Assembly (NCBI GenBank): GCA_016929795.1
Contig: JAFGIA010000232.1
Location: 1 to 5,640 of the forward strand
Origin: Anaerolineae bacterium
Lineage (GTDB): Bacteria > Chloroflexota > Anaerolineae > JAAYZQ01
Reading direction: 5' to 3'
DNA length: 5,640 nt
Both the position numbers and the translations under genes were made by a program. Each line of letters starts with the position of its first letter. Within the stretch, counting starts at the first letter, position 1. The notes under the pieces are model-generated. The model was not told where the DNA came from. It saw nothing but the letters and a program-made list of their open reading frames with translations, and did no database searches. Shown in pieces: positions 1 to 5,640 of this stretch.

Positions 1-503
1 ACGGTCGGATCCCCGCCTGGAAACTCGCGGTGGGTCGACGTCGCCTGCACGGTGACGTCGGCGCCGGAGAGGACGCGCTCGACCAGGGCGGGGGACAGGC
101 CTGCCATCGCATTGTGCCGCACCAGGTCCTGGAAATAGCGGGCGGCTGTGTAGCCCGGCTGCTCAAAATAGATGAGCTGCGCCAGCCTGCCATCGCGCGA
201 CGCCGGCAGCACGTAGTAGGCGTCAACCTCGCCCGCTTCCAGCGCCCGGTGCGCGTCGGCCTCGGCCTCAAACCGTACCAGGGTGACGTCCGGCTCGGGT
301 GGCCCTGCATCTGGGTCTGCCAGCCACCCGGCCGGGTCGACGTAACCAAGCGTAGTGTGGCCGCTCTGCAGCGCCGAAAAGAGGGAGCCAAACCCTGCGA
401 CAAAGGCGAGGAAGAGCGGCAGAGCAAACAACAGCAGCAGGAAGGTCCGGCTGCGCGCCTCTTTCAGAAAGTGGTGTTGGGCAATCAGCCATACCTTCGT
501 CAT
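1..503 (-). CDS. ABC-2 type (NatB-like) transporter permease, N-terminal part, runs off left edge
   Basis: This is the membrane subunit of an ABC exporter paired with the ATPase encoded just upstream. Only the first 167 codons are in the window; the frame is open to base 1. The protein starts MTKVWLIAQHHFLKEARSRT, a short cytoplasmic segment rich in basic residues. One strongly hydrophobic helix follows at about residues 20-46, then a soluble, probably extracytoplasmic region containing LGYVDPAG (52-59) and DAYYVLPA (94-101). That layout is typical of the NatB/YhaP branch of ABC-2 permeases, which have a large loop after the first helix. The ATG at 503 overlaps the ATPase stop codon in an ATGA arrangement and has a purine-rich ribosome binding site at 510-518, so the start is well fixed. 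Substrate is unknown; Na+ export is known for NatAB, but many relatives move other compounds. The remaining helices would lie left of the window. Confidence 0.82.
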   Translation of the reverse strand, partial: MTKVWLIAQHHFLKEARSRTFLLLLFALPLFLAFVAGFGSLFSALQSGHTTLGYVDPAGWLADPDAGPPEPDVTLVRFEAEADAHRALEAGEVDAYYVLPASRDGRLAQLIYFEQPGYTAARYFQDLVRHNAMAGLSPALVERVLSGADVTVQATSTHREFPGGDPT

Positions 504-1453
504 CGCGTGCCCCTCTCTGCGTGCTCGGCGACGGCCCGCACAAAGACCTCGTCCAGGGTCGGCACGGCGATCTCAAAGTGCTCGACGGCCGCCTGGCCCT
601 GCACGAGCTGCTGCAGCACCTGCTGCGGCGTGGTGCCGGCTGCCAGTTGCAGCTCGATCGTGCCATTCTTGCCGGCGGTCTGCTCCACACCTGCCAGGAC
701 CGGCAGGCTGCCCTCGACCCGCACACGCACCTGGCTACCCGCGTACGCGCGTCGCACCTGGTCGAGTGAGCCGTACAGCACATTGCGCCCGTGGTCGATC
801 AGCACGATGCGGTCGCACAGCTCTTCGACCTGGTGCATCTGGTGCGTGGACATGACGATGGTGACGCCCTGGTCGCGCAGCTCGCGCATCAGCTCTTTGA
901 CCATTCGCGTGTTGATCGGATCGAGCGACGCAAATGGCTCGTCGACGATGAGCAGCTCAGGCCGGTGCAGGATCGTGCTGATGATCTGCGCTTTTTGCTG
1001 CATCCCTTTGCTCAGCTCTTTGACCTTTTGGTTCTTGTTGGCCGCCAGGTCAAAGCGCTCCAACAGCTCGCCGAGCCGCCGGCGCGCCTCGGCCTTGGGC
1101 ACGCCCTTGATCGCAGCCAGGTAGATCAGGCACCGCTCCAGGGGGATATCCTGGTACAGCCCGCGCTCCTCGGGCATGTACCCGATCCGCTCCTTCTTCT
1201 CCTCGGTCATCGGCCCGCCCAGGACGGCCACCGAACCGGCATCCGGCCGGAAAATGTCGAGCATCAGCCGGATCGTCGTGGTTTTGCCCGCCCCGTTCGG
1301 ACCCAGCAGGCCGAAAACCTCACCAGCCTCGACGGTGAAGGATACGTCGGCCACAGCCTGGATGTCGCCAAAACGCTTCGCGACGTGCGAAACCTCAACA
1401 GTCTGCATCGTACCTACCCTGCTGTCGCTGACGTCTGACCGCAGTGCTGTCAT
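500..1453 (-). CDS. ABC transporter ATP-binding protein, NatA-like
   Basis: This 317-residue protein hydrolyses ATP to drive the permease that follows. Visible motifs are Walker A GPNGAGKT (51-58), Q-loop region GYMPEERG (91-98), signature LSKGMQQK (147-154), Walker B LLIVDEP (167-173), D-loop SLD (176-178) and the H-loop His in MSTHQM (H204). The Q-loop has Glu (E95) where most ABC ATPases have Gln. That Glu and the LSKGMQQK signature are, as I recall, usual in the NatA/YhaQ branch. The C-terminal region of about 85 residues, with PTLDEVFVRAV (298-308), matches the DUF4162-type tail of exporter ATPases. I chose the ATG at 1453 because a strong AGGAGGAGGA site (1461-1470) precedes it. An alternative ATG at 1408 (MQTVEVSHVAKRFG) would remove 15 non-conserved residues and has only a weaker site. 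The end overlaps the permease start by 4 bases, implying translational coupling. Confidence 0.95.
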   Translation of the reverse strand: MTALRSDVSDSRVGTMQTVEVSHVAKRFGDIQAVADVSFTVEAGEVFGLLGPNGAGKTTTIRLMLDIFRPDAGSVAVLGGPMTEEKKERIGYMPEERGLYQDIPLERCLIYLAAIKGVPKAEARRRLGELLERFDLAANKNQKVKELSKGMQQKAQIISTILHRPELLIVDEPFASLDPINTRMVKELMRELRDQGVTIVMSTHQMHQVEELCDRIVLIDHGRNVLYGSLDQVRRAYAGSQVRVRVEGSLPVLAGVEQTAGKNGTIELQLAAGTTPQQVLQQLVQGQAAVEHFEIAVPTLDEVFVRAVAEHAERGTR

Positions 1454-1460
1454 TGCTTCA

Positions 1461-1470
1461 TCCTCCTCCT
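1461..1470 (-). promoter_or_regulatory. Strong ribosome binding site for the ABC ATPase
   Basis: On the minus strand this reads AGGAGGAGGA, 7 bases before the ATG at 1453. It overlaps the TAG stop of the acetyltransferase gene (1469-1471). It decides the longer start of the ATPase over the internal ATG at 1408 and suggests that translation of the two genes is coupled. Confidence 0.75.
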
Positions 1471-2662
1471 AGAAGTACTCGTGCAGATAGGGTGTCATCG
1501 GCGGAAAGATGGCGCGCATCGCCGCCTGGGTTTCCGTAGATGGATTGCCCCAACCGCGGAACAGAAAATCTCCGGGATCGTGGGTGCCATACACCAGCGC
1601 CGTCAGGCCGTGGACGGTCAGGTCGCACTCAGCCTTCGCTGGGTGACTCACCCGAAGGACCCCCTCCTCCGTCTCGAACTGCCACATGGCCTCGTTCCAT
1701 GGACAGAGAGGGTCGCTCACCCGCGCTGCGAAAGCACCTGGCCCGGTACGCATCCCGCCGATCGCGGCGACGTCGACCACGCGCCCCATCGGTGCCCGCA
1801 CCTGCGACTCGGTGCGCACCGCCATGTCCGCCAGCCACGTCTCCGGCTGCTCGAACGGCGGCAGCCAGATCTCGGCCTCGCTCGCCTGGTCGACGTGCTG
1901 CGCGATCCACTGCAGGAGCAGGTACCTGGCCTGGCTCGTGTCGTAGTAGAAGCGGTGGGCCCGCAGTGTGAGCTGCGTGACCTCCTCCCCCTTGATCTCG
2001 TACAGCAGCAACCCGGACAGCTCCCCCTCGATCCGGGCGAGCGCCAGCCAGGACCGGCTTTGTCTCTGCACCCCGGCTCGATTGCCATGCACGAACACAG
2101 CCATGCCGTGCACGCGCCGTTGGATCTGGAATAGGTAGTCACGATAGGTATCGTAGCCCTCGCCGATGAGGACCCGTTCGACGGTCCCCCCCAGATCCTG
2201 CTTCAGAAGTGGCGCGAGGTTCGACGGCTTGAGTTTGGCCGTGCGCGGCAGTGGAAAGGTGACGTACCCCAGCCGCTCGTAGAATGACTCTCGGAAGGGG
2301 TAGAGGCACGAAAACACCTGCCCTGCCTCGTGGCAGGAGGCCAGCAGGCCTCCCATCAGGCGCCGGCTGTAGCCCTTGCGCCGCGCGGTCGGGTCTGTCA
2401 CCACCCCCCACACGCCACTAGCGTTCAAGATCGCCCCCCGCACGTGCTGGGTCATCGCCGTACCGGCCACGGTGGCGACCCCCCTGCCATCCTCAAAGAG
2501 GGCCAGGTAGGTGACCCCTTCCCGCAGCCGCACAATGTCTTTCCACTCCTCTTTGTCGCGAAAGGGTGGTGAGGCGTGGAAGGCGTACTGTGTCAGTGGA
2601 AACAGGACATCCAGCATCTCTTCCGTGGACAGCCGGCGTATGTCGGTGGATGGTTCGGTCAT
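1469..2662 (-). CDS. Eis-family GNAT N-acetyltransferase
   Basis: A 397-residue cytoplasmic acetyl-CoA-dependent N-acetyltransferase of the Eis type; Mycobacterium tuberculosis Eis is about 400 residues. The N-terminal GNAT domain (about 5-140) has the acetyl-CoA pyrophosphate loop VVTDPTARRKGYSRRLM (87-103). It is followed by YPFRESFYERLGYV (121-134), whose Y128 fits the position of the family's catalytic Tyr (Y126 in M. tuberculosis Eis). A second, degenerate GNAT-like domain covers about 150-290. An SCP2-like domain covers about 292-397 and ends in PPMTPYLHEYF. In Eis the C-terminal carboxylate of a terminal Phe takes part in catalysis; here the chain also ends in Phe directly before the stop, so the enzyme looks complete and active. 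Known relatives acetylate aminoglycosides, lysines or polyamines, but the native substrate cannot be read from sequence. The ATG at 2662 has a GGAGGAGGG site (2670-2678). The gene starts 3 bases after the small upstream gene and ends 15 bases before the ABC ATPase. Confidence 0.93.
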   Translation of the reverse strand: MTEPSTDIRRLSTEEMLDVLFPLTQYAFHASPPFRDKEEWKDIVRLREGVTYLALFEDGRGVATVAGTAMTQHVRGAILNASGVWGVVTDPTARRKGYSRRLMGGLLASCHEAGQVFSCLYPFRESFYERLGYVTFPLPRTAKLKPSNLAPLLKQDLGGTVERVLIGEGYDTYRDYLFQIQRRVHGMAVFVHGNRAGVQRQSRSWLALARIEGELSGLLLYEIKGEEVTQLTLRAHRFYYDTSQARYLLLQWIAQHVDQASEAEIWLPPFEQPETWLADMAVRTESQVRAPMGRVVDVAAIGGMRTGPGAFAARVSDPLCPWNEAMWQFETEEGVLRVSHPAKAECDLTVHGLTALVYGTHDPGDFLFRGWGNPSTETQAAMRAIFPPMTPYLHEYF

Positions 2663-2665
2663 CGC

Positions 2666-2962
2666 CTATCCCTCCTCCACACCGAGCTTGGTCAACAACT
2701 GGGGCCGGCCGGCGAGCGCGTGCTGTGCCGCCACGGCCGCCACCTGGTACCAGCCCGCGGCGGCCGTCAAGATGGTACGGGCCGGCACATCAACGTTGAT
2801 CAGCTCTGCCAAAAGATCCTGTCCTTCTGCCCACCGCACCTCGTCGTAGAGCTCAGTCGACATGGTCCAGCCAATGTCGAGATCCCACGCGTCGGGGGCC
2901 ACAGGCGCGTGTGGATTGTGTATGAAGGTGCGGGCTTGGCTTGCCAGCGGATCAGCCGTCAT
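2666..2962 (-). CDS. Hypothetical small acidic protein (98 aa)
   Basis: I do not recognise this protein. It starts MTADPLASQARTFIHNPHAP and ends KLGVEEG. It has no signal peptide and no clear membrane helix; the Ala-rich stretch at about 66-84 is interrupted by polar residues and could be an amphipathic helix. It is acidic, with about 13 Asp/Glu against 5 Lys/Arg, and rich in Trp for its size (W26, W32, W44, W71), clustered around WDLDIGWTMSTELYDEVRW (26-44). I chose the ATG at 2962 because an AAAGGAGA site at 2969-2976 lies 7 bases upstream. A TTG at 3004 in the same frame would add 14 residues with a less convincing context and nearly abut the upstream stop. The stop TAG is only 3 bases from the acetyltransferase ATG, and its last codons carry that gene's ribosome binding site, so co-translation and a shared role with the acetyltransferase are plausible. 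Reality as a gene is supported by start site and packing, not by homology. Confidence 0.72.
   Translation of the reverse strand: MTADPLASQARTFIHNPHAPVAPDAWDLDIGWTMSTELYDEVRWAEGQDLLAELINVDVPARTILTAAAGWYQVAAVAAQHALAGRPQLLTKLGVEEG
2670..2678 (-). promoter_or_regulatory. Ribosome binding site for the Eis-like acetyltransferase
   Basis: The minus strand reads GGAGGAGGG, ending 7 bases before the ATG at 2662. It lies inside the last codons (V-E-E-G) of the small upstream gene, which ties translation of the two genes together and fixes the acetyltransferase start. Confidence 0.7.
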
Positions 2963-2968
2963 GCGCTG

Positions 2969-2976
2969 TCTCCTTT
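2969..2976 (-). promoter_or_regulatory. Ribosome binding site fixing the start of the 98-aa gene
   Basis: The minus strand reads AAAGGAGA. The GGAG core is 7 bases from the ATG at 2962, the best-placed site in the short gap after the upstream acyltransferase stop. It argues against the earlier TTG start at 3004. Confidence 0.65.
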
Positions 2977-3007
2977 CTGCGCTCCTGCCTATGCGCCAAT
3001 CCAAATG

Positions 3008-4624
3008 TCAGACAACGAGTCCCATGGTCAAGCCCAATGAGGCGACCATCAGGACGAAACTGATCAACAGAGCGGCCCACGCGTTGCGCAAGGAAGGAGT
3101 TGGCTGGTGAGTCGTGGTTTCCGGCACCCGGCCATCCAGCCCTCGATGTGCCAGCCACAGGTGGAAGGGGTAAACCAGGAGTGCGCCGGCTACCGCCGCC
3201 AGGTTCACAATGCCCCACCACAGAGGATGGGCCAGATCGTTTTGCCCTCCCAGCCAATGGCCTGCACTCAGATAGAGTATCGGAAATAGGCCGGCCATGA
3301 TCAGGCAGGTCGAGATGATCTCGGTCAGCAGCGCCCCGCCGGCGGCGCGTGCGTAGCCAATCCTCATGCGCTCGGCCAGCAGCGGCGCCCGGAACGCCAG
3401 CCAGCCGACGACAAGCGGCGCCAACAGCACGAGCGGGCCAATGCTGCGGTCCGGCAGGAACACGTAACAGAAGACGATCGGCAGCAGCAGCCCGGCACTG
3501 GTGCCCATCACGCTATACATTGTCGCCCCGAGGGCACGCCGCCAGGAGGATCCTTCCACCTGCTCGTACTCAAGCCAGTAGGCGCACAACCCCACCGCTC
3601 CAAAGGCGGTGATGGCCGAATCCCAGATCAGGCGCATCCCTCCATGGGCCGGCTGGTGAGCCTTGAACCAGCGGTATCCGAGGCAGAGTGGGAACAGGAT
3701 CAGCAGGCCCAGCAGCCAGACGAGGTACATCACCGGGAGGCTGGTGCCATCTGGCGCCAGCAGGTGGCCGAGCATGGCATACAGGAACAGGTGCTGTACA
3801 TAAAAGAAGAGCGGCGCCTGACCCAGGACGACCAATGGCCAAAGGGCGCGCTGCACTCGTTCGCTGGCACGATAGAGGAGCCATAGCAGGCTGAGATTGA
3901 CGCCCACGGTCATCAGCGCAAAAGCGATGCTGGGCGGATACTTGACCAGATTGAAAAAGTCGATCCAGCCATCGCCCAACCGTGGGCGGATGTTACCAAA
4001 GCCGTCCAGGTAGCGCATTGCGGCAAAGGCCGCGAGGCACATCAGTCCAACTTTCCACGCTCTGTCGAAGGCTTTTCGTGGATCGTTTGCTAGCCAATGC
4101 CCAAAGACCATACCCAGTGTGACTATTTCCAGCCAGGGCAGCGTCTGATAGTTCGACCACAGGAGTATGTCCCCTGTGGGACGGATGATCCCGCCAGGTA
4201 CCAGCAGCACGAGTGTGGGCGCGCTCATTGTGCCCCACAATCCCGCGTCGGGAATGAGCAATTCGGTGCCGATCAGCAGGGCGAGTGTGAGCCCGAGCAG
4301 ATAGGCAGGCTTGAGCCACAGCAACAAGCTGCCCACGATCATGGCGCCACCGAGCGCAAAGAGCACGCCGGCGTAAATCTGGATGCCCCACCCCCCCGGC
4401 GACAGGTTCCACGCCTGGTTGACGACCAGGAACTGCAGGGCGATCAGGATGCTGCCCCGGATCAGGAAGTGGCGGATGATCTGCCACCGGGTCCAGCCGC
4501 GCGCCTGGCGCGTGCGCGCGAACACCACCATCCCCAGGCCCATGAGCAGAAAGAAGCCCGGAGCGCAGAAATGGGTCGCAAAGCGGGTCAGGAAGGTGAG
4601 AGGGTTGTCATAGACCGGGAACAC
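3008..4624 (-). CDS. DUF1624 (HGSNAT-like) membrane acyltransferase with C-terminal membrane extension; main open part after an amber stop
   Basis: This is the long open part (538 codons) of a polytopic membrane protein whose true N-terminus lies upstream of an in-frame TAG at 4631-4633 (see 4631-4801). Residues below count from the GTG at 4624. DUF1624 signatures are YDNPLTFLTRFATHFCAPGF (5-24), then helices up to the family-typical NLVKYPPSIAFALMTVGVNL (225-244) and VVLGQAPLFFYVQHLFLYAM (265-284). The acyltransferase domain appears to end near CLGYRWFKAHQPAH (314-327). Proteins of this class (heparan-alpha-glucosaminide N-acetyltransferase-like, YeiB-like) transfer acyl groups at the membrane; the substrate here is unknown. 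Residues about 331-538 form an additional module of roughly five hydrophobic segments with WWGIVNLAAVAGALLVYPFH (469-488) and LWLAHRGLDG (489-498). It loosely resembles DUF4396 proteins, but I hold that weakly. The GTG at 4624 is only the first possible start after the stop and lacks a good ribosome binding site, so this part may be made by readthrough or reinitiation, or not at all. The next gene starts about 45 bases downstream. Confidence 0.8.
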   Translation of the reverse strand: MFPVYDNPLTFLTRFATHFCAPGFFLLMGLGMVVFARTRQARGWTRWQIIRHFLIRGSILIALQFLVVNQAWNLSPGGWGIQIYAGVLFALGGAMIVGSLLLWLKPAYLLGLTLALLIGTELLIPDAGLWGTMSAPTLVLLVPGGIIRPTGDILLWSNYQTLPWLEIVTLGMVFGHWLANDPRKAFDRAWKVGLMCLAAFAAMRYLDGFGNIRPRLGDGWIDFFNLVKYPPSIAFALMTVGVNLSLLWLLYRASERVQRALWPLVVLGQAPLFFYVQHLFLYAMLGHLLAPDGTSLPVMYLVWLLGLLILFPLCLGYRWFKAHQPAHGGMRLIWDSAITAFGAVGLCAYWLEYEQVEGSSWRRALGATMYSVMGTSAGLLLPIVFCYVFLPDRSIGPLVLLAPLVVGWLAFRAPLLAERMRIGYARAAGGALLTEIISTCLIMAGLFPILYLSAGHWLGGQNDLAHPLWWGIVNLAAVAGALLVYPFHLWLAHRGLDGRVPETTTHQPTPSLRNAWAALLISFVLMVASLGLTMGLVV

Positions 4625-4630
4625 GCCGCC

Positions 4631-4633
4631 CTA
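4631..4633 (-). other. In-frame amber (TAG) codon inside the acyltransferase
   Basis: The minus-strand context is GAG TAT TAG GGC GGC GTG. Conserved family sequence is readable in one frame on both sides, so a single substitution, not a frameshift, explains the break. The two confident stops at 1469-1471 and 2666-2668 are also TAG, so TAG is a normal stop in this genome. Confidence 0.9.
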
Positions 4634-4801
4634 ATACTCGCCGGAGGAATGCTGCTGGGCAACAAAGTGGTTCGCGTGGTCCAGGGCCATGAAAACGATG
4701 ATCAGGCCACGCAGCGCATCGGGGGCAAAGGATCGTGCTGCTCTGGTGGTCTTGCTTTGCCTCTGCTGGGTGCAGGCTGTCGATTGTGCTGGTGCGCACA
4801 T
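4631..4801 (-). pseudogene. Severed 5' part of the DUF1624 acyltransferase gene, ending in in-frame TAG
   Basis: From the ATG at 4801 the frame encodes 56 residues and then TAG. It begins MCAPAQSTACTQQRQ, a polar basic stretch, followed by PDALRGLIIVFMALDHANHF (27-46) and VAQQHSSGEY (47-56). The segment D-x-L-R-G-L-x-x-x-x-M-A-L-D-H is the hallmark first helix of DUF1624/HGSNAT-like acyltransferases. After TAG the same frame reads G-G-V-F-P-V-Y-D-N-P-L-T-F-L-T-R-F, the expected continuation. As I recall, relatives read GEYWGG at this junction, so TAG most likely replaces TGG (Trp). Restored, the gene would span 3008-4801 and encode 597 residues. Its ribosome binding site is weak (a GAG about 6 bases before the ATG; AGGGA further away), and it starts 22 bases after the protease stop. 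With the stop, the catalytic body loses its first helix and the conserved DH, so function is doubtful unless the stop is read through or is an error. Confidence 0.85.
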
Positions 4802-4823
4802 AAGATCTCGTATTCCCTATCGC

Positions 4824-5640
4824 TCAGAACCCGATGGCCACCACACCGTACACGTCCGCTGCCGTGTGGAACACGACCGAGCCCCACAGTGTGTCGGTCT
4901 TGTGCATGAGCAGCGCCCAGGCCAGGCCCAGCGTGCAGGTGATGATCCCAAACGTCACCGTGCCCCACAGGTCGATGTAGGTGGCGAACAGGTGCGAGGT
5001 GCCAAAGGCGAGCGTGGTCAGCAAGAGCGCGCCGGCGGCGCCGACCGCCGGCTCCAGCCGGCGCAGGAACAGGCCCCGGAACCAGATCTCTTCCATGAAG
5101 GCATTGATCAGCGAAAAGGCGAACCACCAGGGCAGGTTGGCAAAGAGGGTCGCCATGTCGCCACCCTTGCTGGCGGCGACCGCAATCGCCGTCGCCACGA
5201 AATTGAACAGGGCCAGCAGGCCGATGCCCAGGCTCCACCTCAGCTTGCCCCGGCGGATGAACACCGAGCCGAGGTCCTCGTGCGCGAGCCAGAGGAGAAG
5301 AAAGATGGGCGCCAGCTTGAGCACGACATCGACTAGCTTGCCCCACATCTGCCCTTCGGGCATCGCGACAGACACGCCCATCACGCCCCATAGCCAGCGC
5401 TGCAGCGGCTCGGCCAGGTACCAAGTTGTGACGTTGGCCAGCGAGGCGGCGAGAAAGGCCAGGGCGATGGGCGCATAGACCCGGCCGCGCTCGCTGCGCC
5501 GCAGCGCGAGCATGGCCAGCAGGAAGAGGGCCGACACGCCGACCTTGAAGGCGCCGCTCGAGTTGGTCCAGAAGCGGGTGTGATAGTCCACGCCAAACAC
5601 AAAGACCAGCAGGGCGCAGGCCAGAAACAGGCTGAACAGC
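4824..5640 (-). CDS. CPBP/CAAX-type intramembrane metalloprotease, partial at the N-terminus
   Basis: A multi-pass membrane protein of the CPBP (Abi/CAAX protease Rce1-like) family, which cleaves substrates within or next to the membrane. At least 271 residues are visible. The frame stays open to the right edge: before the GTG at 5600 it reads LFSLFLACALLVF, part of a membrane helix that continues into VFGVDYHTRFW, so 5600 is not the true start. Counting from that GTG, the three family motifs are present: E170-E171-x-x-x-R175 (in NAFMEEIWFRG), F199-x-x-x-H203 (AFGTSHL) and H245-x-x-x-D249 (VVFHTAADV). These supply the glutamates and histidines of the active site, so the enzyme should be competent. 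About seven or eight hydrophobic segments are visible. It ends with TGA 22 bases before the acyltransferase ATG, consistent with one transcript. Family roles range from prenyl-protein processing to bacteriocin self-immunity; nothing here settles which applies. Confidence 0.9.
   Translation of the reverse strand, partial: LFSLFLACALLVFVFGVDYHTRFWTNSSGAFKVGVSALFLLAMLALRRSERGRVYAPIALAFLAASLANVTTWYLAEPLQRWLWGVMGVSVAMPEGQMWGKLVDVVLKLAPIFLLLWLAHEDLGSVFIRRGKLRWSLGIGLLALFNFVATAIAVAASKGGDMATLFANLPWWFAFSLINAFMEEIWFRGLFLRRLEPAVGAAGALLLTTLAFGTSHLFATYIDLWGTVTFGIITCTLGLAWALLMHKTDTLWGSVVFHTAADVYGVVAIGF

Noticed and set aside
30..1124. A 364-codon open frame on the plus strand
   Set aside because: It lies antisense to the ABC ATPase and permease genes, whose motifs are unmistakable. 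Its product is low-complexity, rich in Arg, Ser and Cys, with no recognisable domain, as expected of a shadow frame in GC-rich DNA.
1481..2134. A 217-codon plus-strand frame, along with similar ones at 791-1438, 4097-4909 and 4689-5336
   Set aside because: All are antisense to well-supported minus-strand genes and have biased compositions (rich in Arg, Gln, His and Pro) and no family features.
2963..3004. A longer start (TTG at 3004) for the 98-residue protein
   Set aside because: The ATG at 2962 has a well-spaced AAAGGAGA site. The TTG would begin 3 bases after the upstream stop without a comparable site.
3635..3637. Internal ATG as a separate start for the C-terminal membrane module
   Set aside because: The GGAGGG before it sits only about one base from the ATG, too close for normal initiation, and the frame is continuous with the acyltransferase.
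4631..4633. TAG reassigned to an amino acid in this organism
   Set aside because: TAG ends the acetyltransferase right after the family-typical terminal Phe and also ends the small gene 3 bases before the next ATG, so it acts as a normal stop here.
4608..4799. A separate 63-codon minus-strand frame starting at GTG 4799
   Set aside because: It overlaps the severed acyltransferase N-terminus in another frame, and its product has no family features, while the frame from ATG 4801 encodes the D-A-L-R-G-L helix signature.
5598..5600. GTG at 5600 as the true start of the CPBP protease
   Set aside because: The frame stays open and hydrophobic to the right edge, and the GTG sits in the middle of a membrane helix, so the gene most likely begins outside the window.

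Overview
The window is one GC-rich stretch in which every supportable gene lies on the minus strand, so transcription runs from the right edge to the left. Gaps between genes are short (22, about 45, 3 and 15 bases, then a 4-base overlap), and I see no gene-free stretch above 50 bases and no promoter or terminator. It therefore looks like the middle of one operon, with a partial gene at each end. GC-rich codon use and the family mix (Eis-like GNAT, DUF1624 membrane acyltransferase, NatA/NatB-type ABC exporter, CPBP protease) suggest a free-living GC-rich bacterium. Chloroflexota or a related Gram-positive-type phylum is my guess, at low confidence. There is no mobile element, CRISPR array, tRNA or rRNA.

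In order of transcription: (1) a CPBP/CAAX-type intramembrane protease with all three active-site motifs, its N-terminus cut off by the window edge (4824-5640). (2) A multi-pass DUF1624/HGSNAT-like membrane acyltransferase spanning 3008-4801, with an extra C-terminal membrane module of about 210 residues. An in-frame TAG at 4631-4633 splits it just after the first conserved helix. (3) A 98-residue acidic soluble protein I do not recognise (2666-2962). (4) A 397-residue Eis-family GNAT N-acetyltransferase with an intact C-terminal aromatic carboxylate (1469-2662). (5) A NatA-type ABC ATPase (500-1453). (6) The N-terminal 167 residues of its NatB-like permease, continuing past the left edge (1-503).

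The main observation is the amber codon in the acyltransferase. The same reading frame continues on both sides, the family signature is recognisable on both sides, and the stop falls where relatives usually carry a Trp codon, one base from TAG. TAG also terminates two other genes here, so codon reassignment is unlikely. This leaves a very recent nonsense mutation, a sequencing or assembly error, or readthrough/reinitiation.

The operon joins two acyl-transfer enzymes (one membrane, one soluble), a membrane protease and an ABC exporter. A shared role in envelope modification or in making and exporting a modified molecule is conceivable, but that is inference; the sequence gives no substrate.
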